Source: Silurus meridionalis
Taxonomy: Eukaryota > Chordata > Actinopteri > Siluriformes > Siluridae
NCBI RefSeq assembly: GCF_014805685.1
Contig: NC_060885.1
Span: 22,927,632-22,991,631 of the forward strand
Length of the DNA: 64,000 nt
Direction of reading: 5' to 3'
The notes below the pieces were generated by a model. That model had not been told where the DNA came from, made no database searches, and saw nothing but the letters and a program-made list of their open reading frames with translations. Below, in pieces: positions 47,922-61,375 of the stretch; the first letter of the stretch is position 1; the number at the start of each line of letters is the position of its first letter. The position numbers and the translations under genes were made by a program.

Positions 47922-50900
47922 CTGTAAGACGGATTAAAAAAAAGCATGAACATTTTAATTAAAAAGCACATCTACAAGATATATAGTGCCTCAAAACAAT
48001 TTTAAATGCAAATCTCTTTTAAAAAAGAGCTACAGATCACTTTATTTTTGACATAACACAATAACATCCAACTACCTGCAAAACCAGGTTACATCATAAA
48101 TCCCTGTTTTTCACAAGACTATAATTCAAAAAGATGGATTCACCCCTCCTTTTTACATCTGTCTATGCTGTTCTCATGCAACATCTGACTCTGGCCCTAA
48201 AGAGAGGTTATACTAGGGGATACCAGGAGTGTATTTTATCAGGGGATATTTTGCCTGTACAGCCTTGCTTTCAAATAAAGTTTAGAAGAACCTGGAGTAG
48301 ACCATGCACCAACACACAGACGGGGACTTTAATTTTATAAAAATCTTACTGGTGTATAGAACATGATATATGATATACTTTTGATAAACTGCTACGGTGT
48401 TAGTAATATATACCATAAATACTATTTAGTAGTGGTGAAGTCATCCAATTCTTTTTTTAAATATAAGCATTTACTGTTTTATTTGTGCAAAAATGTATGA
48501 GGATCCCACTTTAAAAGACAGTGACAATGTAAACTTAATGACTAGTGAGTTCAATGAACATTTTATAAGGTTACTGTAACTTGGATTTGTTGGGCAACAT
48601 GTAGTAGCATAAAAATCCTGTATGTTTATCACTGAAATGTTCGGTAAGGGAAGGGGGTGTATGGCAAACTCTAGATAAAATACATAGCTAAATTAGATCA
48701 AATTACCACCACCAGATGTTCCAACAAAACAAGACAATTTAGGAAATCTAAAACCTATGGATGCTCTGATCCCACATTATGACATAATCATAACAATACC
48801 AATATAAGTTCTCCTATTACTGGCCAATACCTAATACTGACACTAACACTAACACTAACACTACATCAAGTATAATGCACCAAACATCTGCCCAAACACT
48901 CAATGCCACAGGAACAATGACTGCAATGGTTTAATTTGCGTACTTATAATGAATGCATGATCTGTGTCATGCACAAATACATAACACCAATTCACAGCGA
49001 AGAACATGGCAGTGTATTAAATATTAAAAAACGGGACCCGATACTGAAAATGTGCAGGACATTTTGAGCCCCAATACCTAATAGAAGATCAACTTTATAT
49101 AGTATTAACATAAATGATGGTGCACACTTTTCAAAAGACAATATACATATATATTTATATATAATTGATTGATTTATAGTTTAAAATTGTACTCATTGTT
49201 CAGTCACTGTAAGCCCCTAACTCATGTCCCTACATGTTCTTTTGACTGTCTGTGCTGAAAGTGTCTCGTCACTTATTCAGCACATACAAATGGGTGTGAG
49301 ACTGAGACAAATTCATGAGGGAAATTGTTCTTTGGTAGAAACAGAAAGCACTCAGAATGCTTCAGCTCTGCATTTGTGTGTCCTGCTTTATGAAAGTCAC
49401 CTCTTTTCCATTTTTACACTAACACTGATATGTCAGATGGCAAAGCAGCTACATTATCTATATTGTAAATTAATATATCAAGAAGCAAAGTAAAAAAAAA
49501 AACCCTTTGAAACATTATATCCTTTAGGACAATAAACATGCATTATAAGCCATCAATTGACTTTAATAAATTATTTAAAGTAAGGTAGGTAAGTGTGTGA
49601 CACACACACATACACGTACATGCACACACACTGAAAAACACTGCATCAAACAAAAACATATGCATGTTTTTTTTTTTTTTTTTATTACTGGGGGTCCCAG
49701 CTGCAGTAGGGGTCTGGTGTGTGTCATCTCTCACACATACAAACACTGTACAGGAGACTGTACACACTGTCATAGGGGAGATAAAACATTGTGTGCTCAC
49801 TGTTCCCAGAAAAGGGTGTCCTGACTTTGTCTCTGCAGCCCTCTCGAGCATTTTCTCTCACTTTATAGCACTGTTTACTTGCCAACTATGAACTTCACAA
49901 CCATATATCACATTCTGCCTCCTGGATATTTCATCCTGTTTCTTTTTTCTTTTCTTTTTTCCAGATATACTCTAAATATTGCAACTGTATGTGGCTGTCA
50001 TTTACCTCCTTCATAAACTCATACACTGAGACCATCACAAAGCAGACACACACTTTATCATGACCACTGGCTCCATTAGAAAGATGAGATTTTTCTCCTT
50101 AAGCACATGGGGACATAAGAGTCGAGTAGGGTTAAACCGAAAGCAGCTGAATTAAATTATGTTCAGCAATTCAATTTGCCTTTGCTTGTGTATGTCATCG
50201 CACAAATTTAAACGCTGTTATTCGAGAGGCTTTGACCGAAATATTTTGAACGTGATGACATATTTCTTCTGCAAAAATATATCATTTGACTGTGCCGATG
50301 TTTTTACCAGTATTCTTTACTGTAGAACACCATTCAGTTACAGTGCCATGTTTGTGTTTGTCTTTTACCTGCTCCGTTACAGTTACATTATTTATCCGAT
50401 GCATTCCACAATGTAAGTCCTTAAATACACTGTATCTCTCTTGTCCTTTGTATGACTGACAGCTCTCTGAAAAGCACGCTTTGAATTCCTTAGACCACCG
50501 CAGTCTGTTTTTTTAGACACAAAGACTATTTTATGGTCTGTTGTATGCCCGGTTTAAACATTTAAGAGTTACTTCTTGTTGCAACGACATGTGAATCTGC
50601 GTTCATTCCGTACTCACGCTTTTGTTTTTTTTTAATAAGACATGGGAACAAAGATTCAAATGGAATGTTTCAGGAAAGAAGCCAAAAACACGGTTCATGT
50701 TTCCAAGATTACAAATGCTTATCAACGACATTTCAATAAACCCTACACCTCTATGCTATTGTCTATTCTCTTTCAGCACCTTTCCCATTTTCTCAAACAA
50801 TTTGATTTCAATAAACAAGTGACTAAGTAAAAAGGGCCTCATGTCAGCTATTTGAAAGAGATTTTGTGCTTACTGTCAGTAATCTGGCAGCATAACAGTA

Positions 50901-50974
50901 CAGTCCTAACAGTACACAATGAATGGAAGTTAGTATACATCCAGTGATAAATAGCCGCTCACTGTTCTTTTTTT

Positions 50975-51180
50975 CAGTTATTAGGAACACCTGTACAATT
51001 GGACATATCTCTTAACAGCCAATCATGTGGTAGAAATGCAATGTGAAAAAAGTTACATGGAGTTACTAGGCAACTTAAGAACTTTGAGGATAGATTTGGA
51101 CTGTAATTAATATCAACAATGGCTCAGGAGCACAGGTTGCATGAACAGTTTTGTATTTAATCACCCATCACTGCACACCT
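50975..51180 (+). mobile_element. Tc1-like 5' end, TTATTAGG-terminus family
   Basis: TTATTAGGAACACCTGTACA, ATTGGACATATCTCTTAACA and GCCAATCATGTGGTAGAAAT are the terminal sequence and 5' leader of the family at 7300 and 33485, here in the opposite orientation and without transposase. Confidence 0.65.
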
Positions 51181-51214
51181 TAACAATTATGGAACTGAAA
51201 ATAATGGACATTCG

Positions 51215-51450
51215 GTGGATGATTAGTTCCCTTCTGAGTCTGGTTCCTCTCAAGGGTTGTTCTTCATGCCATCTCAGGGAGTTTTTCCTTGCCACAGTGA
51301 TCAGTAAGCTCGCTCATTAGGGACAAACTTACAATTATAAGGAATACATTTTTTTTTTATAACTTTATAACCGATTTATCTCTGTAAAGCTGCTTTGAGA
51401 CAATGTCTATTGTTAAAAGTGCCCTACAAATAATTCAATTGAATTGAATA
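51215..51450 (+). repeat. Interspersed repeat, CTGTAAAGC-tail family
   Basis: TGGTTCCTCTCAAGGGTTGT, TCAGGGAGTTTTTCCTTGCC, CTGTAAAGCTGCTTTGAGAC and AATTCAATTGAATTGAATAA. Most complete copy in the window; others at 2655 and 43260 in reverse. Confidence 0.75.
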
Positions 51451-52409
51451 AAATTGTATTGAAATTTAAATGCAAATTGAATCTCTTTGACAATGACCCT
51501 CAAGCATACAGCTATAATTTATTTAGGAAAGCCACCTGACTCAAATCATATTATGAAATTCTGAGTTTATTATTGAGACTTAGTTGATTGAGGACCATCT
51601 GAAAAAAAGTATTGTAGTGTTCAGATTTTCTTTACTAATCTTGTTATTTTTGTACATTTATTTGTTTATATTTAAAAAAAAAATACATTTGATCATATTT
51701 ATCAATGCAATGTCCAAAAACATATGATATACATATTGTGTCCAACAACATGTGGTGTACACAAAAGTGATTATTTATTTCCCCTATCTGTACATATTTA
51801 TTTTACAGTATATTATGCATGCTTATGAGCACAGCGGTGACACTGGTATGTTAGTGTTTTATGGTGGTACACTAGCCACATTTACATGCAGTCTAATACT
51901 TTTTAAATAATCTGTCTGATCGGATCGAATGATACAAGTTTATAAGAACTGGAATAGTCTGGAATAGCTGGAATAGTCTGAAGAGACTGAATAGACTGGA
52001 GACTTGGACCAGGTACATTCTGCACATGCTATTTTCAGTCACAGGGCACACCTGCATCAAAAATGTGCTAGAAAAACATCATTTTACAGATTGGATCTAT
52101 ATATAAAAACTGTGAAACATTTGAATTGTTCTTCAGTATTTAATATTTACCAGACATTCAAAAACATTGGCTTTAAAAATTATATTTCATAAAACCTGTT
52201 ATTTCTCGTGCAGTTCTTATTGTGCAGTGCAATTAAAAAGCTTAAGGCACTGAACGAACTTACATTTCTTGTTGTTATGGTAACAACTACACCTATAACC
52301 TGCATAAAAATAAAGATAATTTGGAAATCTTTAGGGGAAAGAATTAGCATATTCATTCATATTGTATTATAATTTTTTGTGTCATAGCTGTTGCACGTGA
52401 TACACTAAT

Positions 52410-52410
<1 letters not shown>

Positions 52411-52474
<64 letters not shown>
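52411..52474. repeat. (CA)n microsatellite
   Basis: About 31 CA units with one GACA interruption. Confidence 0.97.
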
Positions 52475-52476
<2 letters not shown>

Positions 52477-52849
52477 TCATGGCAAACAGTACCTACAACA
52501 CAGTAATGACATAATAAGTAGGAGCATTTTCAGTGTATGTCCCAATAACTAAGCAGGGGACTTAGTTAAAGTACAGCTCATGTCCCAATACAAACTAGCC
52601 ACAAAAAGCTGATGCAAAGGTATGTACTTTAAATGAACTGCAATGCGTTTTCACCTCACAGAAATTCTTTAGTGTCTGTCCACATACTTCTTTTTCTACA
52701 GGGTTCGACAAAGCACATATAAGATTAGATTAGATTCAACTTTATTGTCATTGTGCAGAATACAAATACAGGGCCAGTAAAATGCTGTTAGCATCTAACC
52801 AGAAGTGCAAATAGCATATATGGACTTCACATGCAAATGAACTTGAGCA

Positions 52850-53465
52850 ACATCCGATTCTTAATCCATAGGGTTTAATATCATGTTGGCCCTTTGCAGC
52901 TATAACAACTTCAACTCTTTTGGGAAGGCTTTCCACAAGGCTTAGGAGTGTGTTCAGGGGAATTTTTGACCATTCTTTTAGAAGCGCATTTGTGAGGTCA
53001 GACAGTGATGTTGGACGAGAAGGCCTGGATCGCAGTCTCTGCTCTAATTCATCTCAAAGCTGTTCTATCGGCTTGAGGTCAGGACTTTGTGCAAGCCAGT
53101 CAAGTTCTTCCACACCAAACTCACTCATCCATGTCTTTATGGACCTTGATTTGTGCACTGGTGCGCAGTTGGAACAGGACCAAGCCGTCCCTAAACTGTT
53201 CCCACAAAGTAGGGAGCATAAAATTGTTCAAAATGTCTTGGTATGCTGAAGCATTAAGAGTTGCTTTTACTGGGACTAAGGGGCCAAACCCAACTCCTGA
53301 AAATCAACCCCACATCATAATCCCCCTCCACCAAACTTTACACTTTTCACAGTGCAGTCAGACAAGTACCGTTCTCCTGGCAACCGCCAAACCCAGACTC
53401 GTCCATCGGACTGCCAGACAGTGAAGCGTGATTCGTCACTCCAGAGAACACGTCAATGCTTTTGC
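52850..53465 (-). mobile_element. Tc1-like transposon relic, transposase C-terminal half
   Basis: Antisense reading gives ESLPKRVEVVIAAKGQHDIK at 52936-52877 and, upstream, the conserved Tc1 catalytic region read from GTTTGGTGGAGGGGGATTAT (53338 down) to the IEQL-like segment near 53070. The copy stops abruptly at a TG microsatellite (53469), so its N-terminal half is missing. Frameshifts present. Confidence 0.78.
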
Positions 53466-53468
53466 CAA

Positions 53469-53470
53469 TA

Positions 53471-53522
<52 letters not shown>
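53469..53522. repeat. (TG)n microsatellite
   Basis: About 26 TG units at the break of a Tc1-like relic. Confidence 0.97.
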
Positions 53523-53524
<2 letters not shown>

Positions 53525-53678
53525 AAAAAAATAAATTATATATATTTAAAAAAAACAGGTGTAATGGTACACAAGGGAGTGATTGAATGAAAGAATGAAG
53601 ATATTTGTTAAAGTATTCTAAAAAAAAGTAGAACAGTTAGTTAAGCATACCTTTAGAAGATAAAATATAAGTGTAAAA

Positions 53679-53716
53679 CACACACACACACAAACACACA
53701 CACACACGCACACAAA
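53679..53716. repeat. (CA)n microsatellite
   Basis: About 18 CA units with AAAC and ACGC interruptions. Confidence 0.93.
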
Positions 53717-53802
53717 CATGAGCATGATTTTAACATGATATGACGTGCTTAAAAGGAGCTGAAAATTTATTGTATCCAATCTATTTAATTTGTGGCAATT
53801 AA

Positions 53803-53827
53803 ATATATATAACATATATATATATAC

Positions 53828-53890
<63 letters not shown>
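53803..53890. repeat. (TA)n array
   Basis: About 80 bp of TA/AT dinucleotides with a single ACGT interruption near 53827; self-complementary. Confidence 0.97.
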
Positions 53891-53894
<4 letters not shown>

Positions 53895-55659
53895 GTAATG
53901 CGTTAATTTGATTTATTCTATTTTATTTTTACTTATGTTATTTTGCAAAAAAAGTTTATAACATTATTTTAGATATTATTTAAACATGCAGGCATTTTAT
54001 TTATAATTGTTTTAGAAATGTAAACTGTTGATGATCACAAACGTTAATAATAATAAACTGTATAAATAAAATATGGCAAGCAATTTCATGTTTTGGATTT
54101 CTTCTTAAAAACCGAGGTACGAATCGAACTGTGAATTTTGTGTGTACACGTGAGAGAGCAGTGCATTATTTTGCACACAAGTACATCCTCCCAAATGTTA
54201 CCGCCACCAGCGGCCTCTTTCTCTAGAAATGTTGCATTCTTTGTTATACCTGAACCACAATAAGTAAAGAACACTGCTTTAGACAATGCAAAAAAATGTG
54301 CAACATTAATTTGGCACGTAAGTATATATACTTGCACAAAGATTGCACATATAGTATCATTATTATAATTATTTATATTTATATGTCATATTTAAAGATA
54401 TACTGCAATCTCAGCGTTACATGATAGTTCAAGTGTCTGAATATATGAGTGATCCGTTACAAAGTTTGTGTAATGCATCCTGTGTGAACATGTGTCGAGT
54501 GTGTGGTTACTGTGTGCTTCTAACCTAACACCCACACATATCCTCTTTCTCACATACTCTCTCTCTCTTTCACTTTTCCACCCTAACCATTCACCATTCA
54601 TGTGTATGCCCCCACTCCTATCCCTCTATATTCCTCTCAGACACACATCCTCCCTCCATTTCCTCCTTTAATCTAGTTTTGATGGAGCAGCCGTTATAGC
54701 TTCATTAGCCGGTACAAACTCTGCCCAATATTGACTATTATTTCAGCTTCCTGCCCCTTAGCTTTTCCAATCGATAGCTTGCTCTAGAGCCACGCTAGAG
54801 CACACAGAAGAAACCTGGAGCCGCTGCAGAATCCAATGCTTATTATATGCAGGAAAATGATGCACAGCTGTGCATTTGAAATCGTACCCAGCTTCAGGTT
54901 AAAGAGAAATATAAAACAACAGCGCATTTGATAATAATCTTTTAAGATGATTAAACCTATTGTTAAAACATGCAGTTTTATTTCATTGATCTTTCATCAA
55001 GCCAGACCTGTGCTAAGCAGCAGTTTTTGCACCAGTTTGAGGCGTAATTAGGCCACATTCTGCACTAAAAAAGTTGCACATTATCTAGGACTAGAAAAAG
55101 CCACAAAACGGACTGTGCCCATTGTAGCAGGTTAAAGGGCTCTTTTCTCCTTCATCCATATCCGTTTGCACAAAAATTTCGAAGTTAGTATTGTGTGGCT
55201 GTTAGATATTCTGTTACATGTAAGTTGACTGCATGTAATTTTGATGATTTAACGAAGCCAGGTGTAAATATGAGCTATAAATGTAGTCAGTATTGTTATG
55301 GTCGCGGGTTACCATTAAACCATACAGCAGCACCTTATATTCTATTTATTCCCATAAATCCCATATTCAGATTTAGATACACCATGCAATGCTGAAATAA
55401 CACTATTCATACTTCAGACATGCTATGAACTTCAATAATACTTAAAATGTTGAATAATACTCAGAAAGTTGAGATATTGAAGACATTTGAGATGTTGAAT
55501 AATACTCAGACAGTTGAGATGTGCACATGGGGCAGAGTTTGGGAAAAAAACAAGGCATGTGTCAGTTAAATGCTATTCTGAACTAAAAGCCTTTTTCGCT
55601 TGTGTGGGTGATAAAATCTGACAGAAAAAGGAAGATGAAAAAATAATGATTAATAACAG

Positions 55660-55990
55660 AACAGTAATCCCCTGTTTATCATCGTCGTTGCGCTCCAAAA
55701 CCGCCCGCGATAAACAAAAGAATGCGATAAACAGACGTCACCTCAAAAATGCTTTTTTAAAAATTGTTTAAGCCATAAATCATCCTCCTACACACTTTAA
55801 ACACATTTAGAGTAAGTACATGTACTGTACAGTATACAGTTCTGTAGTAGTGTAGCCTATGCGTAGTTTCTCTGCTTGTTCATCGGTTGAAGTGGCCTAT
55901 GACGTCAAAAAAGAGGCTGAGACAAAGTAGTTATGTGGCAAACGCGATAATTCGGGCGCGAGATTCGACCTGAATGAATTGAAAAAAGAT
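55660..55990. mobile_element. pogo/Tigger-like element fragment
   Basis: AACAGTAATCCCCTGTTTAT, CGTTGCGCTCC and CGCGATAAAC resemble the left end of a Tigger-like element whose usual end is CAGTAATCCCTCGTTTATCG. No matching right end was found. Confidence 0.5.
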
Positions 55991-56142
55991 ACAGTTTACT
56001 AGTATTAACAAGTGTGGTAGGTAAGTGGATCACATGTAATCAGTGCTATGTACAAGTGTAAACTGGGTTCCACATACGGAGGTAGTCAGAGACATGTTTA
56101 GTCAAGCTACATTCTGGTCAGCATTCTGATTCCAATTTGGGA

Positions 56143-56303
56143 GGTTGTAGCTTAGTGGTTGGTTTAAATCCTAGCCACACCAAGTTGCCACCTCTGGGTC
56201 CCTGAGCAAGGTCCTCAACCCCCATATCTGCTCAGGTGTATGAATGTGATAACTGTAAGTCGCTCTGGATAAGAACGCTTGCCAAATGCGTACATGTAAA
56301 TGA
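56143..56303 (+). mobile_element. tRNA-derived SINE
   Basis: GGTTGTAGCTTAGTGGTTGG, GTCCCTGAGCAAGGTCCTCA, GTAAGTCGCTCTGGATAAGA and GCCAAATGCGTACATGTAAA. The A box is clear; the B box (GGTTTAAATCCTAGCC) follows almost directly, so part of the tRNA-like head has been deleted. Confidence 0.8.
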
Positions 56304-56919
56304 TTCTGATAATGCATGTCAGTGCAGCCCCCCAACCAACATCTATCTACAGACAAGACAACATCAGATACCTCTATAGCTTACTGAGATGTGTAGCTGC
56401 CAAAAATGCCAGAGAATCAACAAAAAGGTAATTCATCTCTGTGTTTAACACTTCTTACAATGGTAAACCTATAGCACTGTTGTGACTGTGAAGCACAGTT
56501 GTTGTTTTTTTATAGCTGCGTGTCTACTTTTGTTTTACTTCCCTCTCTTTGTTTCAGAACTCTCTTCCATGTAGGTGACTTATGCATGAATTCCATGAAA
56601 AGTATTTGTGTTTTAATATCAGACTAGTAGTGTTGATGCTGTAAAGTAACATTGTATTGCTTTTGGCAGATCAAGCAATCCTCCGTCACCAAACACAATC
56701 ACAAATTAAAGACACAGGGAAAGAACAGTTGTTAACTCATGCAAACTGTGTTGAAATACACACCAGTTGTATGCAGGCCCATAAACCCTTTATTCTGTAC
56801 TGTCCTGTTGACTGGAAGTGTTGGTTTTTGGCATACTTTACAAGTATATATAGCCACATTGTCTGTTCAGAGTAGGGAAACACTGACACCTCCAGTCACA
56901 CACACAACTATATACAATA

Positions 56920-57115
56920 TATACACTATATGAACAAGATTTTGAAGACACCTGACCATAATTTTTAGCCGTGCTCCATATCTAGCCCCCATTTGCTGTT
57001 ATAATACCCTCCGGTCTTCTGGGAAGTTTTTGCACCATTCAACTACGAGGGCTTTAGTAAAGTCAAGTACTGATGTAGGTGAGGTGAAGAGGCCATATTG
57101 TATATATGTTTTTAG
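56920..57115 (+). mobile_element. Tc1-like end fragment
   Basis: CACTATATGAACAAGATTTT, GAAGACACCTGACCATAATT and CTTTAGTAAAGTCAAGTACT are the terminal and inner blocks of the family at 14894-15300. Confidence 0.6.
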
Positions 57116-58319
57116 GCTTCCATTTTACACCCAAATGAGAACATGATCAATACTGGTAGTTAAATCTAAACTCCATTAAAACTCATAGTCATCAATAGCC
57201 ATTTCAGGAAAGTTAAGTTTTAATTCGGTTGTTTTCCACCACCTTCCACCTACAATAGTTTCATACCATTACCTATATAACGAGTAATATTCCATTAAAG
57301 TGATAAACAACACCAGCAGCATTTATTCCACTATCCAGTCTAATAGCGCATACTACATTTTCATTCACTTTTACTGTAACAGTAACTCAGACTCATTGGT
57401 CGTTTCAATCCATAAACAATACATCTCACAGTACTAAATGGTGTCCAGGTTAAAGAAAATAAAAATGAAAGAACTGTAAGGCAGACAAGCCATCTTTAAT
57501 CTACAGCATATATAGAACAAAAGTGAGAGAAATGGTATTAAAGGTTAAGTGGTAACCATCAAGAAGCAACAAAGCTGAGTCTTGTAAGGGGAAAAACCCA
57601 AAGACTGGTAGGAAATGGCGGTGTTTTATCACCAACAAAATGAAACGGACGAAGCATGGTACAGAAAACAAATCGTTCACTTAATATCACTGATAGAACA
57701 GGTAGGTAGAGCTAGATAGAAAGCAGTCTAAATGAAACCAATCACTTCCACAATCAACTACACAGTCTTTGTGGTTTTGCTTTAATAAACCACTAACACT
57801 TGCATGAAGTGGCGATGTGTGTGCTAGAACGTCAGAGAAGCCAGAGTAAAATTAGCAGGCCCTTTCAACGAAAGACAAAATAGTCCAAGTTTTTGGATGC
57901 CACTGAAGTCAGGAATAGAGAAAAACCTCTAAGATGCTGCTGTACACATTACGTCCCCCATCCAACATTAGGCCATCATCGTTAAATCAGTGATTTGAGC
58001 CGAGCCCGGCAACAGAGTGCATTTTAAGAACTGGTCTTTAAATGTTGTTAAATAGCGTAGTATGACGCAGCTTTATTAGATCGCACATTTATTACACCAA
58101 TCCATTTGCTTTTGTTGTTAGCAAAGTAGTCTGAAAAATGACCAAAACATGGAACTGTAATTTTATTGTGGCTGTTAATGGATATGTGATTTTAAGCATC
58201 ATTCGCTGCACAAAAATGAGCTAATCAGAGCAATGTCTTTAAAAAGGTTTTGTCCTGAAATTTATGAAAAAAAAAAAATGGCGAATGGACTATTTTTTTT
58301 TATTGCCATTGGACTAGGG

Positions 58320-58560
58320 TGCTTCTACTAAATACTGAGTAAAGGGTCTGAATACTTAGGCCCATGTGATATTTTAGTTTTTCTTTTTTAATAAATCTGC
58401 AAAAATGTTAACAATTCTGTGTTTTTCTGTCAATATGGGGTGCTATGTGTACATTAATGAGGAAAAGAAATGAACTTAAATGATTTTAGCAAATGGCTGC
58501 AATATCACAATGCGTGAAAATTTAAGGGGGTCTGAATACTTTCCGTACCCACTGTATATA
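58320..58560 (+). mobile_element. Tc1-like 3' terminal fragment
   Basis: GAGTAAAGGGTCTGAATACT, AATAAATCTGCAAAAATGTT, TGTCAATATGGGGTGCTATG and the end GTCTGAATACTTTCCGTACC, CACTGTA are the 3' end of a fish Tc1-like family. The transposase is absent. Confidence 0.75.
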
Positions 58561-59235
58561 TTAAGGATGGTAATATTCACCGTTCGCATTGTTGCATCAG
58601 CATAAAAGTTAACGGTGTGATTTAAAAAAGTGTGCCTCCGATACATTTTGCCATTTGTATTACAATGAATCATATTCAACATATTTGCATTGGGAAATCC
58701 TGATTATTTATAACAATACATAATGTTCAGTAGGTATTTTCAGTAGGTTATTATTTAGAAAGTAAATAATAATTTGTGACCGATATTTGATATGTAGAAT
58801 AATTTCTCCTCGCTAAACAGTTTCTCAAGCGCGTCCTCTCAGCATCACTGCTGCTACGTGAATATGACGTATCACAACACTATGGAGACCGAGGCGTGTC
58901 CTGAGAGTCACGTAGAATGTAGATTAACATGGCAGAGGTAGAGCTGCATCTTCGTGGAGACAGAACAGGAAAAGAACTTTTGGTTTTATTTCATATTTTT
59001 CTTTTCTTTTTTATGTACTAAAAAGGGCCTGTTTGTGAAAAAGCCATGTGTTCAAAGACAAAAGGCACTTAAGTAAAATGATAATTTGTTGTCTGTTTAA
59101 ACCAAAGAAATAAAAGAGTACTATCTGTAACATACTGAATTGCATAGCATAATATTTTTTCCATCACATCGCATTCAGTAGCTGCTTCATATGTATCTTT
59201 AATGTATCGCATCGTTCGCAATGCACATCCCCAAT
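58560..59235 (-). mobile_element. hAT-like(?) repeat family, copy 3
   Basis: Reverse of 31890-32690, with a better-kept middle: AGCGCGTCCTCTCAGCATCA, CTATGGAGACCGAGGCGTGT and CTGAGAGTCACGTAGAATGT. It ends GCATCGTTCGCAATGCACAT, CCCC. No long open frame. Confidence 0.65.
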
Positions 59236-60880
59236 AAACAATATATGTGTAAATTGCAGATGATGTTAATATACGTTCAAATTGATTGTTTGAATTTTGT
59301 TCAACTGAAAGCTTGGCGCGTCAAGAAATTAATCAGAATATTAATCAATTGTAAATCCACTACACTTATTGTGGTAATACTATTGATGAACATGCTGAGC
59401 AGAGATCTAATGACAGATCTCAAATCAGATTTCCTGCATGCCTTCCTTCCAAGTGAACCTGACAAAACATGCTTTCTTGCAACTGTAAAACAAAGGATTA
59501 AAAAACAAAAAAAACAAGTAGGGGAGGGAGAGAAAGAGGAAAAGAGGAATATATATATACAGATGTTCTTCAAGTGTCTTCCAAAGAATTAGACACACCA
59601 GACCTTAATTTTTGTACTTGTGACTAGATTGTATTGAATGTGACTATTATTGAGAAATTATTAATAATGACCAGAAACATTCCAACAATATAAGCAAATA
59701 TGTGAGAATAGAACGTTTTTCAATCAGAAGTACTATGACCTGAAATCCATGCAAGCAGACTGGAATACAGTCATGAAAAAATTAATGTTTGGGAGAAGTT
59801 TAATAAAGTTTTTATTTACGATGCCTATCCTTGTAATCCATGTCAAGGAAACCGGCTGCTCGTGTGGCTTACAGTGCTCTCTTTCACTCACACACTCACA
59901 CACAGTGAACATGATATGACTTGTGCCTAATAGGAGTTGAAAACGTAAACAAGCTAACGGCCTCATACATTAGCACTACTGAACACACTACAGTCATTTC
60001 ATTTCATCATTAGCTTGTTAATTTTCTTTTTAGGTGGCAATTGTCAAAATGAATCACACAAATGGGATTCGTCCTAAATGCCAAAAATATTTGCCTTCAA
60101 TCACTGCACGGAATAAACAAGGACTTATTAGTGAAATGGAGTTAATAAGAGCAGCATTACGGAGATTAAAGGCGTAATAACGATATGATTATTACTAAAG
60201 AATTGAAGTGTCTCAGAAGGAATGATTTCAGCTCTACCTTGATATGCTGTGTGAGGCTGGGAGCAAAAGAATGAGCTATGGCTCACAATCATTTCAGACT
60301 AAAGAAAGTTTGATGTTGTATGTGTCATTAGCAAGGCCCATTAAAAAGATTAGTATGCTACAACACAAGATTACAGATCAGCAATTTTAACTGTTCCACT
60401 TGATCGTGTGCCTCCCGGTACTCCGCCCAGCTTTGGTGGGAAGTAACATTGATGAGCAAGCAGTTATTCCTCAATATCACTGCAAGCATCACAAATCTGC
60501 CTAAACTTCCCACACCCGCCCAGCCCAAACCCACCCCCCCCTTCTCTGGATCGCTTGCTATCTCTCTGGGAAGTAAATGTGGGAGTCTGAAAACAGGAAG
60601 CCGATGCTACCGTGTGACTCAAACATACTGCTGTTATTTTTAGCGCGGGCCACAGCGACCCCTTGGCCCCCGCTTCCTTCAGACCAGCAGGAGGACACCA
60701 GTATCCACTCCTCAATGCAGCCCCACTGGGAAAGGTAGGTCAGGCGAAGAGGGGATCCTGTCGTACTTGACGTTTTTATCATGCTTGCTGTTAACAGCAG
60801 AGTGTTTTGAGGCTCAAATGATCAGCCTGACGGTAGACGGATGTAGCATCTTTACATCACATCACTACAGGACCAACAAC

Positions 60881-60966
60881 ATACATGTGTACTAGGGATG
60901 TACACACACACACACACACACACCCACACACACACACACACACACACATCCCTAGTACACATGTAT
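60881..60966. repeat. 21-bp perfect inverted repeat around a (CA)n core
   Basis: The left arm 60881-60901 (ATACATGTGTACTAGGGATG then T) and the right arm 60946-60966 are exact reverse complements, separated by 44 bp of CA repeat with one CCCA interruption. Confidence 0.9.
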
Positions 60967-60989
60967 GCTGTATGTTATATATATAAAAT

Positions 60990-61375
60990 TGAGGCTGCCG
61001 TTGCAATCCGATTGCGATTAAATTCAGCCCAACAAGATTCAATGCAATATGATGCAGTGGTAAAAAATATGATGCTCTGCAATTCAGTATAGTACAGATA
61101 GTTCACTTTTATTTCTTTGACTCAGACAGACGGCAAATCATACATTTACTTATGTGCCTTTTTTCACAAACAAGCCTTAGTAGTATAAAAAAAAATATGA
61201 AATAAAACCAGACGTTCTTTTCCTGTTCTTTTTCTCCAGGAAGATGCAGCAATATTTAAATATAAATAAATTGCTTTTTACCGATGCAAATATGTTAAAA
61301 ACGATGCATCATGATAAAAATGGCAACTTGTATGAAATGCACACTTTTTAATTCAATGCAATCGTACCAACCCTA
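60990..61375 (+). mobile_element. hAT-like(?) repeat family, copy 4
   Basis: CAATCCGATTGCGATTAAAT, AAATATGATGCTCTGCAATT, TAGTTCACTTTTATTTCTTT, TTTTTACCGATGCAAATATG and CCAACCCTAATG at the right end. The centre is shortened relative to copy 3. Confidence 0.65.
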
